Source of the DNA: Rhabditophanes sp. KR3021
Lineage: Eukaryota; Nematoda; Chromadorea; Rhabditida; Alloionematidae
Assembly (NCBI GenBank): GCA_963281155.1
Contig: CAUJLY010000005.1
Coordinates: 2,108,001-2,172,000 of the forward strand
Direction: 5' to 3'
Length of the DNA: 64,000 nt
The notes under the pieces are model-generated. The model ran no database searches. It had not been told where the DNA came from and worked only from the letters and a program-made list of their open reading frames with translations. A program made the translations under genes and the position numbers. Positions 34,811 to 47,252 of this stretch are shown one piece after another (the stretch's first letter is position 1; each line of letters opens with the position of its first letter).

Positions 34811-36611
34811 TTAGACAAGTTTTTCTTTAATTAAATTAACCCAGTCATCTCTGAGATTGTCGAAAATAATTTCGAATTCATCGTCATTTGTTTCATTTAG
34901 TAGCACAGACATTTCACCGTTGAACATTGAAACTCCATCATCCATAACTTCGATTTGGGTATCAAACTCTTGAAGGATACCAGCAATGTGATTCCATTGA
35001 ATTGGTTTTAAATGTGCGGGGACAGACAAAAAGTCGCTAAGATAAATACCATGAACTTCAAGGCCCAAACTTTTGGCTGCTTCTTTTTCACTCATAACCT
35101 TTTTAACGACATTTGTTTGCGGATCAATGTCGAGAATAGCTCTGAATTCACAAGCTTGCTTACTAACATCAGGATTCCGCGACATACACTCTTGAATAAT
35201 CCCGTTAGGAACATTCAACCTTATTTCTTTCTCTGCTTTCACCGTTATCCGTTCTCCATTTTGAGGCATATAAACATGAATTTTAAATTCTGCTTCTATC
35301 TTTTTCTTCAAAAACTTCATTTTTTCACCTTCTCCGTGTACTAACATCACATTTCTAGGCTCAACATTTTGGATTAACTGCATTATTCCCTTTGCATCAG
35401 CATGAGCACTGAAAGACATATACTCCGGTTTAATTTTGATATCATACATCTTCCCATCCATTTCAATCTTCTTCTGCCCATTGATAACTTTATGTCCTAC
35501 TGTCCCAGGAGTGCAATAACCAGGCATGATGATCATATTCTTTTCGTCACCACACCATTTTTGAAAGATCTTCAGGCTTTGACCACTATGAAGCATTCCA
35601 GGAGTCGAAAAGACTACCATGGGTCCAGGATCTTCTGCATAATCCATGTTAAAAGGTTGAATATTTTTAAACTCAAACATATTTCTCTCAACAAAAGTAT
35701 TTTTAACTTTCTCATTTGTCCAATTGACAAAAAGTCTATAATATTCAGTTGCTCTATAAGCCAAACCTTGCGAAAAATACATTGGAATTTTTAGATTCAT
35801 TCGGTCCCAATATGAATCAAGCAAAATACACAATTCCTGCACTCTTCCCAAAGCAAAACAAGGAATTAAAACTTTGCCACCATTATTCACTGTTTCGTGA
35901 ACCTTACTAAGAAAGTCTCGTTCTCTAGCTCTTTTGGATGTTCTGATGGTTGTCGCGTATGTTGATTCAGATATTAACAAAGTAGGTTTGAGTGAGTAAG
36001 GAATCTTTGCGGCCCCGAGATGTCTGTCAGGAGTCATATTGTAATCACCGGTGTAAAGAACTGATTCATTGCCAACCGTGATTAAGAACATTACAGCTCC
36101 AAGAACATGACCAGCATAGAAAGCCTGAATAGTCAATTCTTTGTCAACTTGGACTATTTCGTGAAGCTCGACAATTCTTACTTTCTTCATACACCTTTTT
36201 ATCATTTCGGATGTAAAAAAGTTCTTTTCTCCTTTATACTGAGTGGCGATCTTTCTGAAATCCTCCAATAAAACAGCTGAGATGGCCTTAGTTGGTTGAG
36301 TCATGAAAATAGGCCCGTCATAACCAACTTGTTCTGACATATAAGGTAAAGCTCCAGCATGATCGGTATGGAAATGAGATACCAGAACACAATCTATAAA
36401 GTCAGTCAAGGCTTTGCCGTCCCCAATAAAGGAGAAAATCAGGAAACTTTTGAGCATCTTCATAACCCATGTGTATTCCACAATCCAGCATGACATTTTT
36501 ACCACCAATTTGAAGAAGCACGCAACTCCTACCTACATCACAACCTGCTCCTAGGCAAACTAGCTAAAAGGGATTTATTAGATTACAAATAATTATATTA
36601 GGTACCTTCAT
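34811..36611 (-). CDS. ints-11: Integrator complex subunit 11 (CPSF73-like endonuclease)
   Basis: Exon 1 is six bases (36611-36606, ATGAAG), exon 2 is 36563-34811; intron 42 nt. About 585 aa. Metallo-beta-lactamase motifs: [34 protein letters not shown] (HxHxDH), [23 protein letters not shown], beta-CASP motifs [23 protein letters not shown] and [11 protein letters not shown], then LVHGEGEKM. Role: catalytic subunit cleaving snRNA and other nascent RNAs in the nucleus. The frame breaks once: at 36431-36440 GATTTTCTCC needs one base less to give the family PDFSFI; the run of four T is the likely site. The break lies before the HxHxDH motif. Confidence 0.93.
36435..36438 (-). other. Probable one-base insertion in INTS11
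   Basis: Four-base homopolymer (AAAA on plus) where the protein frame shifts by one. Upstream [13 protein letters not shown]...FPDF and downstream [12 protein letters not shown] are both intact family sequence with no room for an intron. Confidence 0.7.
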
Positions 36612-37014
36612 AATTTCTTGATTGTCTTGGAAATCTTTGTGTTGATTATCTTGCTAATCTCCGTTTCGACTACTTTTAAAAGAAGCTTTAAATAATACTT
36701 GGTCGAAAAGAAGAGTTGGAAACAAATTGGAAAAAAGTGTACTTAAAAAATTCAAATAAATGACAAGTAAAAGGATTGAAATAATTACATTTGTTAATTA
36801 CATCTAATTAGTCTCTTCCACAATAAATCCAATAAATTTATTTAAAATCAATTTATTATGTAAACAAAAGGGTATTGAATCCATGCAAGGTGATTCATCT
36901 TACACGCTCCAAAAAAATAATGCTTAAATAATCATAATTTACATGCTTTCATTTTGAGTTTGATCATCCAAGTTTCGACCTAAGTAATACCACCAATATA
37001 TTAGCTAAAAAGGA
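36612..37014. other. Short intergenic region
   Basis: 403 bases between the INTS11 start and the channel gene's stop, same strand; AT-rich, no gene. The 316-base gap at 34495-34810 on the other side of INTS11 is similar. Confidence 0.4.
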
Positions 37015-38908
37015 TTAATCTAAGTATAATAAAATAGAACTTGCATTGAATAAAGCAAAAGACATCGGGAAAACAGCTATCGAAAGTTTATCAAATGCCT
37101 CAGGTTCAATTGTATCGATGAAACAAAAACGTGATTTCTTCTTTTTTATGCCTGGACCGATATAGGACATTGATAAACGTTCAGGCTAAATAAAGTTTAA
37201 TAAGTAGATGAATAGATTAGCTTACATCTTCATATTTCAATCTCTGCATCGGAATAGATTCTCTGTGGCAATTACTTAAATGAGCATCCATTAAAGCTTT
37301 GTTTGGCGATTGACAGCGAAGGTAGAATAAATTGTCATTAGTTTCATTTTTATGATATGCTAAGCCATTTTCTAATTGTCTATTGCATCCGTTCTCTTCA
37401 TTGCCTAAAAAGCTTTTCTTTTCGGATTTTGAGCGAGCCAATTTCGACAACGAATTCTTTTTAACTCCATTTGAAGCTCTGTGATTCGTTGGCATCGTGC
37501 AAGCAAATGTTCGGGGTCTACAATTATTTGGATGATTTTCAAGCATACTTCCGCTCATTGTCTCTCTTCTTTCAGAAAACTTTTTACGATGGCTCGATAA
37601 ACTTCCATTCATACTTGCTTTTTCTTTTGCATTCTCTATTCTAATAATATAACAGACAATTGCGAGTTCGACCATTGTCATAAAAACTAAAAAATTGTTT
37701 GGTTAATCTAAAAAGGAAGTTTAAATTTTTTACCAAAAGTAATGCTGGCCAGCAACCAAATATCCAAACTTTTTACAATTGAACTTTTTGGTAATCCTTT
37801 AATAGACGACATCTGAAACGTCAAAGCCAGTAGACTCGAAATGCCCACAGTTGTTCTTGCTGCTATATTTATCCTTGCATCCATTGTGAATCCTACCCAG
37901 CTTACAATAATGGTAAGGTAAGTTGGTAAAAAAACTTGCAAGATGTAGTATCCATAACGTCGTTTAAATTTGAGGGAAAAACGTAACTGTGACCACATTC
38001 CATTTGGGTATTCAACAACTTCTCCAACCGTTTTATAGTTGACCAAATCAAAATCCGGTAGTTGGATTTCTTTCATTAATGTAATTGCTTCCTCCATCCA
38101 GTGTAATGTGACTTCACCTGCATTATGCGAGTAACTCTCAAAGATCTAAAGGCACGTTTTAATCTTCCAATTTGATAAACTTACTAAAACACACGAAATC
38201 GTGTCAAATGGAAATGATTCTAATACTAAGTTACAAGGAGCTCGGACTGAAAGACGATAATTTACCTACAAATAATTAAATAATTCTATAATTAATGAAA
38301 TTACTTGCCCAAATAGAACTATTGCTATAAAGGATAAACATCACATTTTCAGTAGGAGAACTATGGACTACGGAACGCTTCGAGTTCTGAAAAAGGGATT
38401 AATTTAAACGAAATGATTGTAATAAATTTACAACAATGCATATGTTTGGAAGCCAAATTTTCTGAAGAAGTTTTGGCTCCATTGTGATATTCTTGATACA
38501 TTGGCTGTGGTTCGAAAAACCAAGAGATTTGTCACTCCAAAGTTGTGTAAAAAGAATATCAATTTCGAAGTCTGATGAGATTTCATTTAAACTACCTGTC
38601 AAATAAAATGAACATTAAATTGATATAGAAATACAAACCCATATCTTGAACGTGAAGTTCCACACTGACAATTACACTATCCTCAGCATCCGGAAGCTTC
38701 TTCGTATAATTGGCCATTAACGAGGACACAATCTGACTTTCCGACCAGCCTTCTTCTTGGCATACTTTTCTCCTTGCGGAAGCAGTCTAAAATTATCAAT
38801 TCTCACATAAAAACTTTGCCAGGCACAAAATGTAATTTAAAAGTGCTAATTTTCACTTACAATTACCAATACTGTTATTATTAAAATTGTTACAGAGATT
38901 TTCTTCAT
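37015..38908 (-). CDS. Cys-loop ligand-gated ion channel subunit
   Basis: Eight exons: 38908-38861, 38786-38639, 38595-38432, 38386-38309, 38265-38185, 38145-37734, 37686-37226 and 37185-37015; phases close to 520 aa. Signal peptide SVTILIITVLVI; extracellular ligand domain with WSDKSLGF and IWLPNICIV; Cys-loop CNLVLESFPFDTISC (13 residues between cysteines); four membrane helices (M1 YILQVFLPTYLTIIVSWVGF, M2 TTVGISSLLALTFQM, M3 LDIWLLASITFVFMTMVELA, M4 near the end). The M1-M2 loop reads INIAAR, the place of the PAR motif of anion channels, with Pro replaced. No vicinal cysteines of nAChR alpha type. A long Ser/Lys/Arg/Asn-rich cytoplasmic loop lies between M3 and M4. Ligand unknown. Intron 4 is GC-AG. 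Confidence 0.85.
38303..38308 (-). promoter_or_regulatory. GC-type 5' splice site (GCAAGT)
   Basis: Exon 4 ends ATTTGG and the 43-nt intron begins GCAAGT and ends TTTGTAG. The alternative GT two bases downstream puts the next exon out of frame; the GC donor keeps SIW-VNYRLSVRAPC. Confidence 0.75.
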
Positions 38909-41900
38909 CTTAATATATGTTCTCAATTTAATATTACCATACCAAATGTAGCTTTAAAATGATCTGAAAGATTGGTAAAAACAATAAATTGGAGTGAATG
39001 ATATATAATATATAGTTCTCAATTCCTTTGGACAACAACTTGATGGGAAGGGTCTGTTTTTTGAAATTTGGCAATTTTAATAGTATACATATGCATAGGA
39101 ATGGCATTTGTTTTAAACAAACATTAAACCACCTAAGATGAATGGTTTTTTAAAATATATATTTATATATATGCCAAGTGAAGAACTATATAATGATATT
39201 CTACTAGTTGATATGGCATCAAGTTTCATGAGATATAGTAAAGATTCACTTATAATGGGATATTCTAAAAAACGGAATGAATAAGGCAACGGAGATTCAT
39301 TTAATTTTTCCTTTTTTGGTTGATTAGTCTTTAGAGAACAGATATATACAATATAAATACAAATATACACATTCTATTTTATGTGATTAAAAAATCATCC
39401 TGGGTGGCTTTTTAACCCTGTCAACTTAAATTCAACTCACATTAAGTGTTTAAATTTCTTCTACCCATCAAAATACATATGTAATATCTTTGTCACAAAC
39501 AATAAAACTAAAAAAAGTATAAAGACGCTTGCTAATGAAAGATTGACTATTACAAGAAGAAAATATAATACATATATCTTGGGGTATGCGTTCACTTGAA
39601 TAACCTATATTTGAAAGATAGATTGCCTTTAACACAATAATCTGAAACAAAAGTAGCGTCCTTTTTTAATAATAATGTTGGCCAATTTAATTTGTAATTG
39701 AGGAAACTTTTTTAGTTGAAATTTTATTTTATTAGAGAATCTTTACTTTAAGTAATTAAAGTTCCTATAAGTACTTTACAATAAATGCTTGCATTTAGTA
39801 AAAAAACGTGAATTTTTGAAACTTAAAAATTGTCAAAGTGTAAATGGTTGTTTGAATAAATTGTTTTAATAATAATAAAAGGATAAAGTGCAATAATAAA
39901 TATGTATTTGCAATATTGCGATATATGCATAACTAATATTTAATTTTATTAGGATATTGTATCTATCCTTTTTGGTCAATCAACTTTCTTTACTCAAGCA
40001 CTTGAAACAATTTCAAATGTAAAAAATGTTCTTAAAAAGTTTGGTCCAAGGGAAATGATGTGGTGTGTATTTAATATATATAAAAATGTGTAACCACAAA
40101 TTATATAGTTACCACAATCTAATAATTTTTGTTTAAGAAAATATGGAAACTAATTTCGGCAACTTTAAAGTCGCAATTCGGTTGAATGATAAGGGCGTGA
40201 GAGTTGCTAACACTATATAATAAATGACTGAAATAATAAAAGTAAATGTGTCATGTTGTGAAGTTTTAAGACTCTTCAAATTTTGCCAACTTTTGATTGA
40301 ACTTTGATAGTGAATCTTGTAATCATTAAAGTACTCTTTTTGACATACTTTTGCAGGCACTAAAAAAGTCAAAAAATAATCGACATTTTTTATGGCATAA
40401 CAAAGTTTATATACAGTTTAAATCTAAAACACCCTTCTTATAAGCTCTACTATATTTAAAGAGTTCAGAATTATGAGCAAAAACGGAAGCGGTTTGCAAA
40501 TAACTAGAAAGTGTAGAAGTAATATATTTTTAGAAAGATATGTGAAATTTTATGACTATCAATAAATGAATGCTTAATTGAAATAAATTCTTATTGTTCT
40601 CATCAACATTGCCCTAACCATGATGCCTTTTAATGCTTATTACTTTATGATGTTGTTAATTTTTTAATACACCATACTAACTTTGGGAAAAATGCATATG
40701 ATTGTGCCTTTTGAAAGAATATAAATTTGAAACAAATATCAATACTCATTAAGTATACATTTTAAATTGGGTAATAAATAAGAGTATTAAGTTAATAATT
40801 TGCTGAGCAATAATGACAATACTGATATTAACTATTTTATAGTGAATAAGCCTAAATGCCATCAAAACATAAGTTTGTTTTTTGCCTTGAGCTAAAAATA
40901 TATTATGTTTATTAACATTATGCTTAATAAAAATTTTATTTGATCTGCAAATATCAAAATAGCTTGCTAAATTTAAATATGACTAAATAAAGTTTAAGTT
41001 AAAAATAGTAGAAAAGAATCTTTCCACACGCTTTTAATAAATTACTAATACCGTATAATCTAGAACATATTTTAATATTTACAATAAATCAAATTAATTT
41101 TTGCCATGCAAATAATAATGGCTTGTCACTTTGTTTTAGGATTTATGCGTCTCCCACTTACCATTATATAATGGCCATTTTAATATCATTTATTTTGTTT
41201 GATGAAACTTTAATCTTATAAAATGCTATTAGATTAATTAAAGTCTGATGAAATAGTATTTGATGTAAACCGAGGATAGTAAAGTCAAAATATTTGATAC
41301 TTTTTGTTTATTTTATTTAGTGATGAATGAAGTGATTGTTTAATGGAGAATTTAATAAACTGTTAAGCTAATTGATTACATGCTTATACAAAAAATAATT
41401 GAAAAGAAAACATTTTAACAAAGCCGAATGATAATGACACTTTAATAAAAAGTTGAATGGAAAAGTTAACTTGCAATGAAGTTTAAGGTAATCAACAAAT
41501 TGATATCAGGTAAATAACTTAGACGAGATAAAAGGAATTTACATCATCACTTAAACATGATAATTCAGCATTATAATTGAGAGGGAGTTGATTAATTTTT
41601 ATAAAAATGAAACTTCTACTCAACTAATGTAATAATTATTTAGATGTTAAAAGCATCTGGGATGAAGTTTTCTTCCCATTAATCTTAATTAATGGCAAAT
41701 CAATTTTCAACCTTTGTAGCTTATTAATAGCTCAGAGGTAATTTATCAATAATGACATGTTTCTGTCAAATAATTATTAACTTTTTTAAATTTAGTATAA
41801 AGCTCAATTTAAATAGTCGGTGTTGAATACGAGGAAGTATAAAAAGTGAGGTAATGGTTGGGTTTAGTTATTTTTATGAGGAAAAGATGTTTTTATAATG

Positions 41901-43339
41901 GAAATAATTTAATGATGTTCATAGCATACCATAATTTAACTATTTAATTTAATGCAGCGACAAAATTTTCTCCTTTTTGAGTTTGTTTTTGACAATCCAC
42001 CTCAACAGAGCTAATCTTTTTTGTTGAATCTTGTGACGCCAAATGTGAAAGGAATAAATGTCCTTGCCTTTTAAATTAACTTAAATATAATTTCTTTTGC
42101 AAATGTAGTAAATGGTATATGATGAGGAAAATTGTTTTGTATCTAATAAATATGAAATTAATAGCTAATGGCGTTAACAACGAGGCTCTTTTATTTTGCC
42201 ATAAAAAAATTCTTTTGATTTGTCAGACAGTCTATTTCAGAAGATTTACAGCATGTCTCCATTTATGATGATAATTGTTATTTAATGCATATCAGATGAA
42301 ATAAATATTTAAAAATTATTCTTCAGATGCAATTTAACTTTAAATTATGCAAAACAACAATTATCGTTAAATAACATCGGTTAATGTTATATTAAGTTGT
42401 TTTTATTGAGATAAATAACATATTTATTATTATCGAGACTCCATTTATTAACAATTTGAGTGGAAAAGAACCATAATTGATAGTAAATGACTGGGAATTT
42501 TTTTTACAAATAATGATAAGCTTTTAAATTCGTCATAAACCCTGATCAAACCCGCTCCAATTCGAAATCACTTATCTACAAATAAAAGGAACTATCATAA
42601 TTAAATAGACGACTGTAATTAAAGCGACTTTGCGCCCTTTTGACCTTTGTACCCCGAAACTATACATTCCTTTATCACGTTTTTTTAATCGCAAAATAAG
42701 TTACTAACCACTAAAATAGTTCTTCACGTGTCTTATCTTGATTGTTACGAACAAGATAAGGTTGTAATTTGTAGATTTGAAGTTCAAATACCGAAAACTG
42801 ATTAGACTACATACAAAGTGACCAAATATTTTTTTAACAGTTGATGTCTGATTGGTATAACATACTACAAGCAAATTAAATCATGACCTTTGGATTTGCC
42901 CTTTATGTGACATCTAAATTATTGTTGTACCTTGCTTAATAAAACAATAATAAGACTGTATATTGTTATTTGGTCTTTTTTGCAGAATTATTTTATTATC
43001 TTTTAAAAAGAGAGGCAAATAAAGTGTTTAATGGAGAATTGTTTTGATTATGATTAATTATTGGAAAGACAAACGGCGGTGGTATTTGCAGAGTAGTTAA
43101 CAAAGGATGTTATTTATTTTAATTTCGACCTTTGTACCTTAAATTTGTTGACAGTCAAACCCCCCTTTAAAACATCCAAATAAACGTCTAAAAGTTGAGA
43201 GAAATATAATTGATCCTTGTTATCATTAGATTTGTACTATTACAAGTTGTCACTCCCAATTTTTGATACTTTGGACATTGCTGATATATAAGAGAATTAG
43301 TATAGAAGATTTGATCACATTTAACATTTAGATAATCCA
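38909..43339. other. 4.4-kb gene-poor stretch with G>C skew
   Basis: No coding-like ORF. The plus strand is strongly G-rich against C (41821-41880: 18 G, 1 C) for long runs, and rich in short A/T tracts. It may be the upstream regulatory or long 5' intron region of the minus-strand channel gene. Right end carries the CPT1 promoter. Confidence 0.4.
43285..43292 (+). promoter_or_regulatory. TATA box of the CPT1 gene
   Basis: TATATAAG lies 48-55 bases upstream of the ATG at 43340, consistent with a start site near 43315 and a leader of about 25 nt. Confidence 0.5.
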
Positions 43340-46300
43340 ATGGACACTGAAAAGTATGCTACTATTGACACGGTTGCGGATGCTAAGAGATTCCGAAGAA
43401 CTTTGGAAAGTTATGAATTGTCTTTTAGAAATAAATGTTTTCCTCTAAGACCAGAATGGTTAATTTATTTTACTCTGGCAATCGGAGTGTTGAATTTGTT
43501 TGATGTGGCTCCAATGAATACATTCATAAACAATTTATCTAGTACAATGACCATTTACTTTGGATTTGCTTTTGTAAATACAATCTTTGCTGTAACTGTT
43601 GTTGGAGTGTTTCTAAGTGTAGCTGCAGTTTATTTGTTTAGATTTCTATTTTCAATAATGTTGTATTATCAGGGATGGATGTATGAACCAATTGGAAAAA
43701 GTCCTTCTGTCAAAACAAAAGTGTTTTTCACGATTATTCAATTTGTTTATTCTTATGCTACATTTTTCTCCTACAAAAAAGTAATGCCCTGGTTACTGAT
43801 ACCAGCTGTAAAGGATACTTTGCAAAAATATTTATGCACTATCAGACCTTTGGTGGATGATGAAGAATATGACAATTTTGTTAGTTTGGCCAAAGACTTT
43901 GAAATGACAACAGCGCCAAATCTTCAAAACAAACTATGGATGAAATGGCTGTCCAGCCCTAATTACGTCACAGATTGGTGGAAGGAGTTAGTGTACATGA
44001 GAAACCGAACCAGTTTAATACACACAAATGTTGCTTGCGGAGATGTTACTTACGAGTTAACTCCCATTCAAGCAGCTAGAGCTGCCAATGTAACATTAAT
44101 TCGAATGAAATTCGTCTTAGATGCCTACAAAAAACAAACGATGAGACCAATGACCATGGGTGGTGTTCCATTATGTCCAGTCCAGTACCTTGAACAATAC
44201 AGAACTATTCGCCTGCCTCGTGAAGAAAGCGATATTATGGTCAAACTAAATAGTGATTCTAGACATATTGCTGTCTATTCTAAAGGAGTCTGGTATAAAC
44301 TAGACATCTTTTATGGAAACAGACTATTAAGACCTGCTGAATTGGAAAAGGCGATTCAGGATATTATTGACAATGAAGAGACAGCCTCTGGGATGGAAGA
44401 TAAAATTAGTTGTCTGACAGCTGGGTCAAGAGAATTATGGGCAAAGATTAGACGTGAAAAGTTTGGTAAAGGAATTAACAAAGAATCCCTATCAATCATT
44501 GAAAATGCCTTGGAAATTGTTTTTCTGGACGACCAAGAATGGAAGTATGATGATAATGATCCTGAAAGTTATGCTAAGGAATGTGCAAAAGCTTTAACTG
44601 GAGACGGAATTATGCTTTGGTGTGATAAAGTAAGTGTACAGTATTTCAGTAAGAACGGTAGAAAAGCCAATAACGCGGAACATTCACCAGTAGATGCTAT
44701 GATTTATGTGCATATTCGAGAATATATCAAGATGCACGAAGAGTATATTTCGACATACCTTGAAGATGGGCATTGCAGAGGAATTGTTGAAGCGGTCCCC
44801 AGAGCTCAAAGATTAAAGTGGAACTTAGATACTGAGACGGAAATGGCCATTATTGAATCGTATACAATCTCAAAAGGAATTACAGATGATTTTGTTAATT
44901 CATATGAAATGTTCAAAATATATGGAAAGAATTTTATCAAAAAAGCTAAAGTTAGTCCAGACGCTTACATTCAAATGGCAATGCAAATGGCATATTTCAA
45001 AGATCAAGGTACGAAAATACGAAAAATGGGATTAATACTTTAAAATATATTCAATGGGTCTACAATTGGAAAAATCTTTTAAAATAATTTCATCGACTTG
45101 TCTGTTCTTCTCTGGTTCATGTAGCTAGCAAATTGTAGAGAAGGCTTTCCTGAGTTTGAATTAATGACTTGGTCACGAAGAGCATCAATCAAGATGTCTT
45201 CAATATTTTCAGCAATCTTATTAGAGTACTAAGTCCTTTTGATAACTGTCAATTGTTTTCCTCCTTTAGCCAACTTGCGAAAGACTCTTTCTTTTCTGTC
45301 AAAGACATATCCCTATTTTTCAGAGAAGTTGTAGTTGCATTATGCACAGAAATTCTTTTATTCATCTTGTGTGCTTCCCCTACATAAGATATTCCATCCA
45401 CTGCCTTAGCGAGATCCCATTTAGATCCAACAGCTAGTGAATCAATTGCCAAATAGGCATCACACTTTTTTCACCTTCGACTGCAGTCAATTCATCTAAA
45501 TTACTCTTAATGGTAGCTGCATCATTGACGAGATCGAATTGTTTTGTGGTTTCTACTAACCCTCACATAGTCTTTTTCTTTCATGTATAACACGCATACT
45601 AGCAACGTTATAATACTTTCTACAAGCCAGACTTTTCAATTCCGGATCAGTTCATTGTTCTACAAGTCATTATATGTTGTGTCAACATTGTGGAAGTGAC
45701 TCAAGTTATGGAGTAAATTATTTGAGTTCGAATTAGACTCATGTATCTTGTTGTTACATAACTCACAATTATCCTTGCAGACCGAAATAAGAAAAATCCA
45801 CATTCTTACTGAGTTAGCCCACAAGCTTTTATATATTCCTTTAACTAAGCCACCAACTCAGCTTTTCTCTCAGACGATTGATTAAGGGCTTGGTAGAGTC
45901 TCTTCAATAGCGACTTATACATGATTTCATGTAATGTTGTCAATGAGTCATTGAATACAAATGACTTATTCATTACCATGGTATGTTTGAGAGGCTATCC
46001 ATTTAACTTTGTTCACATCATCAAGATTCATTTTGGCTGGAGTCCATCGGAAATGACGCTTTTGTAGAGAAAACATTTCCAGGTGATTGACCAACTGCTT
46101 CAATTCTTCGAAACACCTAAAATAAATAAGATGTAATAATGCTATTTGAAAGTAACCACTAATACCAGCATTCTCACTTTGACCAAATAGCAAACTCTTA
46201 TCATTATAGGAACTTCTGTTTACTTCGATACTGGCACTTTCAGTAGTTGCGATAGACTGCCAACATCTTTTAAGATAGTTCCAGCCTTTTCTTATCTTCC

Positions 46301-47252
46301 TTCCATCGTTAGAATAATAAACACCAATTGAGGTGATATTTTTGCACTGCAATTAATAAAAAAAACGATTGCACGTTATATTTCATATTAATATAGCTTG
46401 CAGCTTATTCACATTTCAATGTACAATAGCTTGATGAGCTGGCCGTAGGTACACAGTCCCTTTAAATTTCATTGTATCAGTGTTGGATCATTGTCATCAA
46501 ACATTAGAAATGATATGGCTAATCGTCCTTTAGAATCAGACACAAATTGGCTTCGATAGTATAAAAAATTAATAAATGAAAAAAGAGGAACTAGCTCTTA
46601 CACTCCCGAGTGTACTATTTTATTTCTGATTTAAACTCCGTATTTTCATTTTCTTATTTTTATCTCTTTGATTGTTTAAGGTAAATTTGAATTAACTTAC
46701 GAGCCTGCTGTTATGAGAATGTTCAAAGAAGGTAGAACGGAAACGGTTCGTTCATGTTCTGTTGAATCTTGTGATTTTGTTCGTTCCATGTTAGACAATA
46801 AGAGCAATGATAAGGAGAGATTAATACTGCTTCAAAAAGCATGCGAAGGTCATCAAAAGTATTACAGAGATGCAATGACAGGAAAAGGAGTAGACAGACA
46901 CTTGTTTGGAATGTATGTCGTTTCTAAGTATTATGCGATTCAGCATGATTTCCTAGACAAGGTATTCAAGATGAATTATGCCTTGAGTACAAGTCAAACT
47001 CCACAACATCAAATGACTGAACATATGAAAACCTTAAATAATAATCCCAAACTATTCTGGCCTGCTGGTGGCTTTTGTTGCCCGGATGGTTCAAATTACG
47101 GAGTATGTTATACCGTAGGTACGGTTGGGGATTGCCTGAGTTTTCATGTTGCGGGATGGAAGCACTTAAAACACACAAATGTCCATAGATTTAGCAAACA
47201 TATTATTGAAAGTTTACTTGAAATGAAAGCTATGATTTTAAATGCTCAATAG
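43340..47252 (+). CDS. cpt-1: Carnitine O-palmitoyltransferase 1
   Basis: Two exons, 43340-45008 and 46681-47252, phase 1, 746 aa (human CPT1A 773). Two membrane spans near residues 42-60 and 75-105 with a short loop match the outer-mitochondrial-membrane CPT1 topology. Family motifs: WMYEPIGK, GGVPLCPVQYLEQYRTIRLP, catalytic His at about residue 448 in NAEHSPVDA, YISTYLEDGHCRG, RTETVRSCS, KGVDRHLFGMYV and LSTSQTPQHQM, then a C-terminal GTVGDCLSFHVA. Role: transfer of long-chain acyl groups from CoA to carnitine, the gate for mitochondrial fatty acid oxidation. The family's Asp in HxxxD is present two residues after the SPV. The C-terminal GYG-VSY region reads NYGVCY with an unusual WPAGGFCCPDG insertion. 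The 1,672-nt intron hosts an antisense relic. Confidence 0.93.
45060..46352 (-). pseudogene. Decayed gene in the CPT1 intron
   Basis: Minus strand, antisense to CPT1. From right to left: an open stretch 46352-45966 with RKGWNYLKRCWQSIATT and, after a splice-like TTTATTTTAG, LKQLVNHLEMFSLQKRHFRW and NLDDVNKVKWIASQTYHG; then pieces in shifted frames (MYKSLLKRLYQALNQSSERK); then 45452-45249 with AIDSLAVGSKWDLAKAVDG and SLTEKKESFASWLKEENN; and an end near 45080. Several stops and frame changes interrupt it. Family not recognised, though coding-like composition is clear. Confidence 0.5.
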
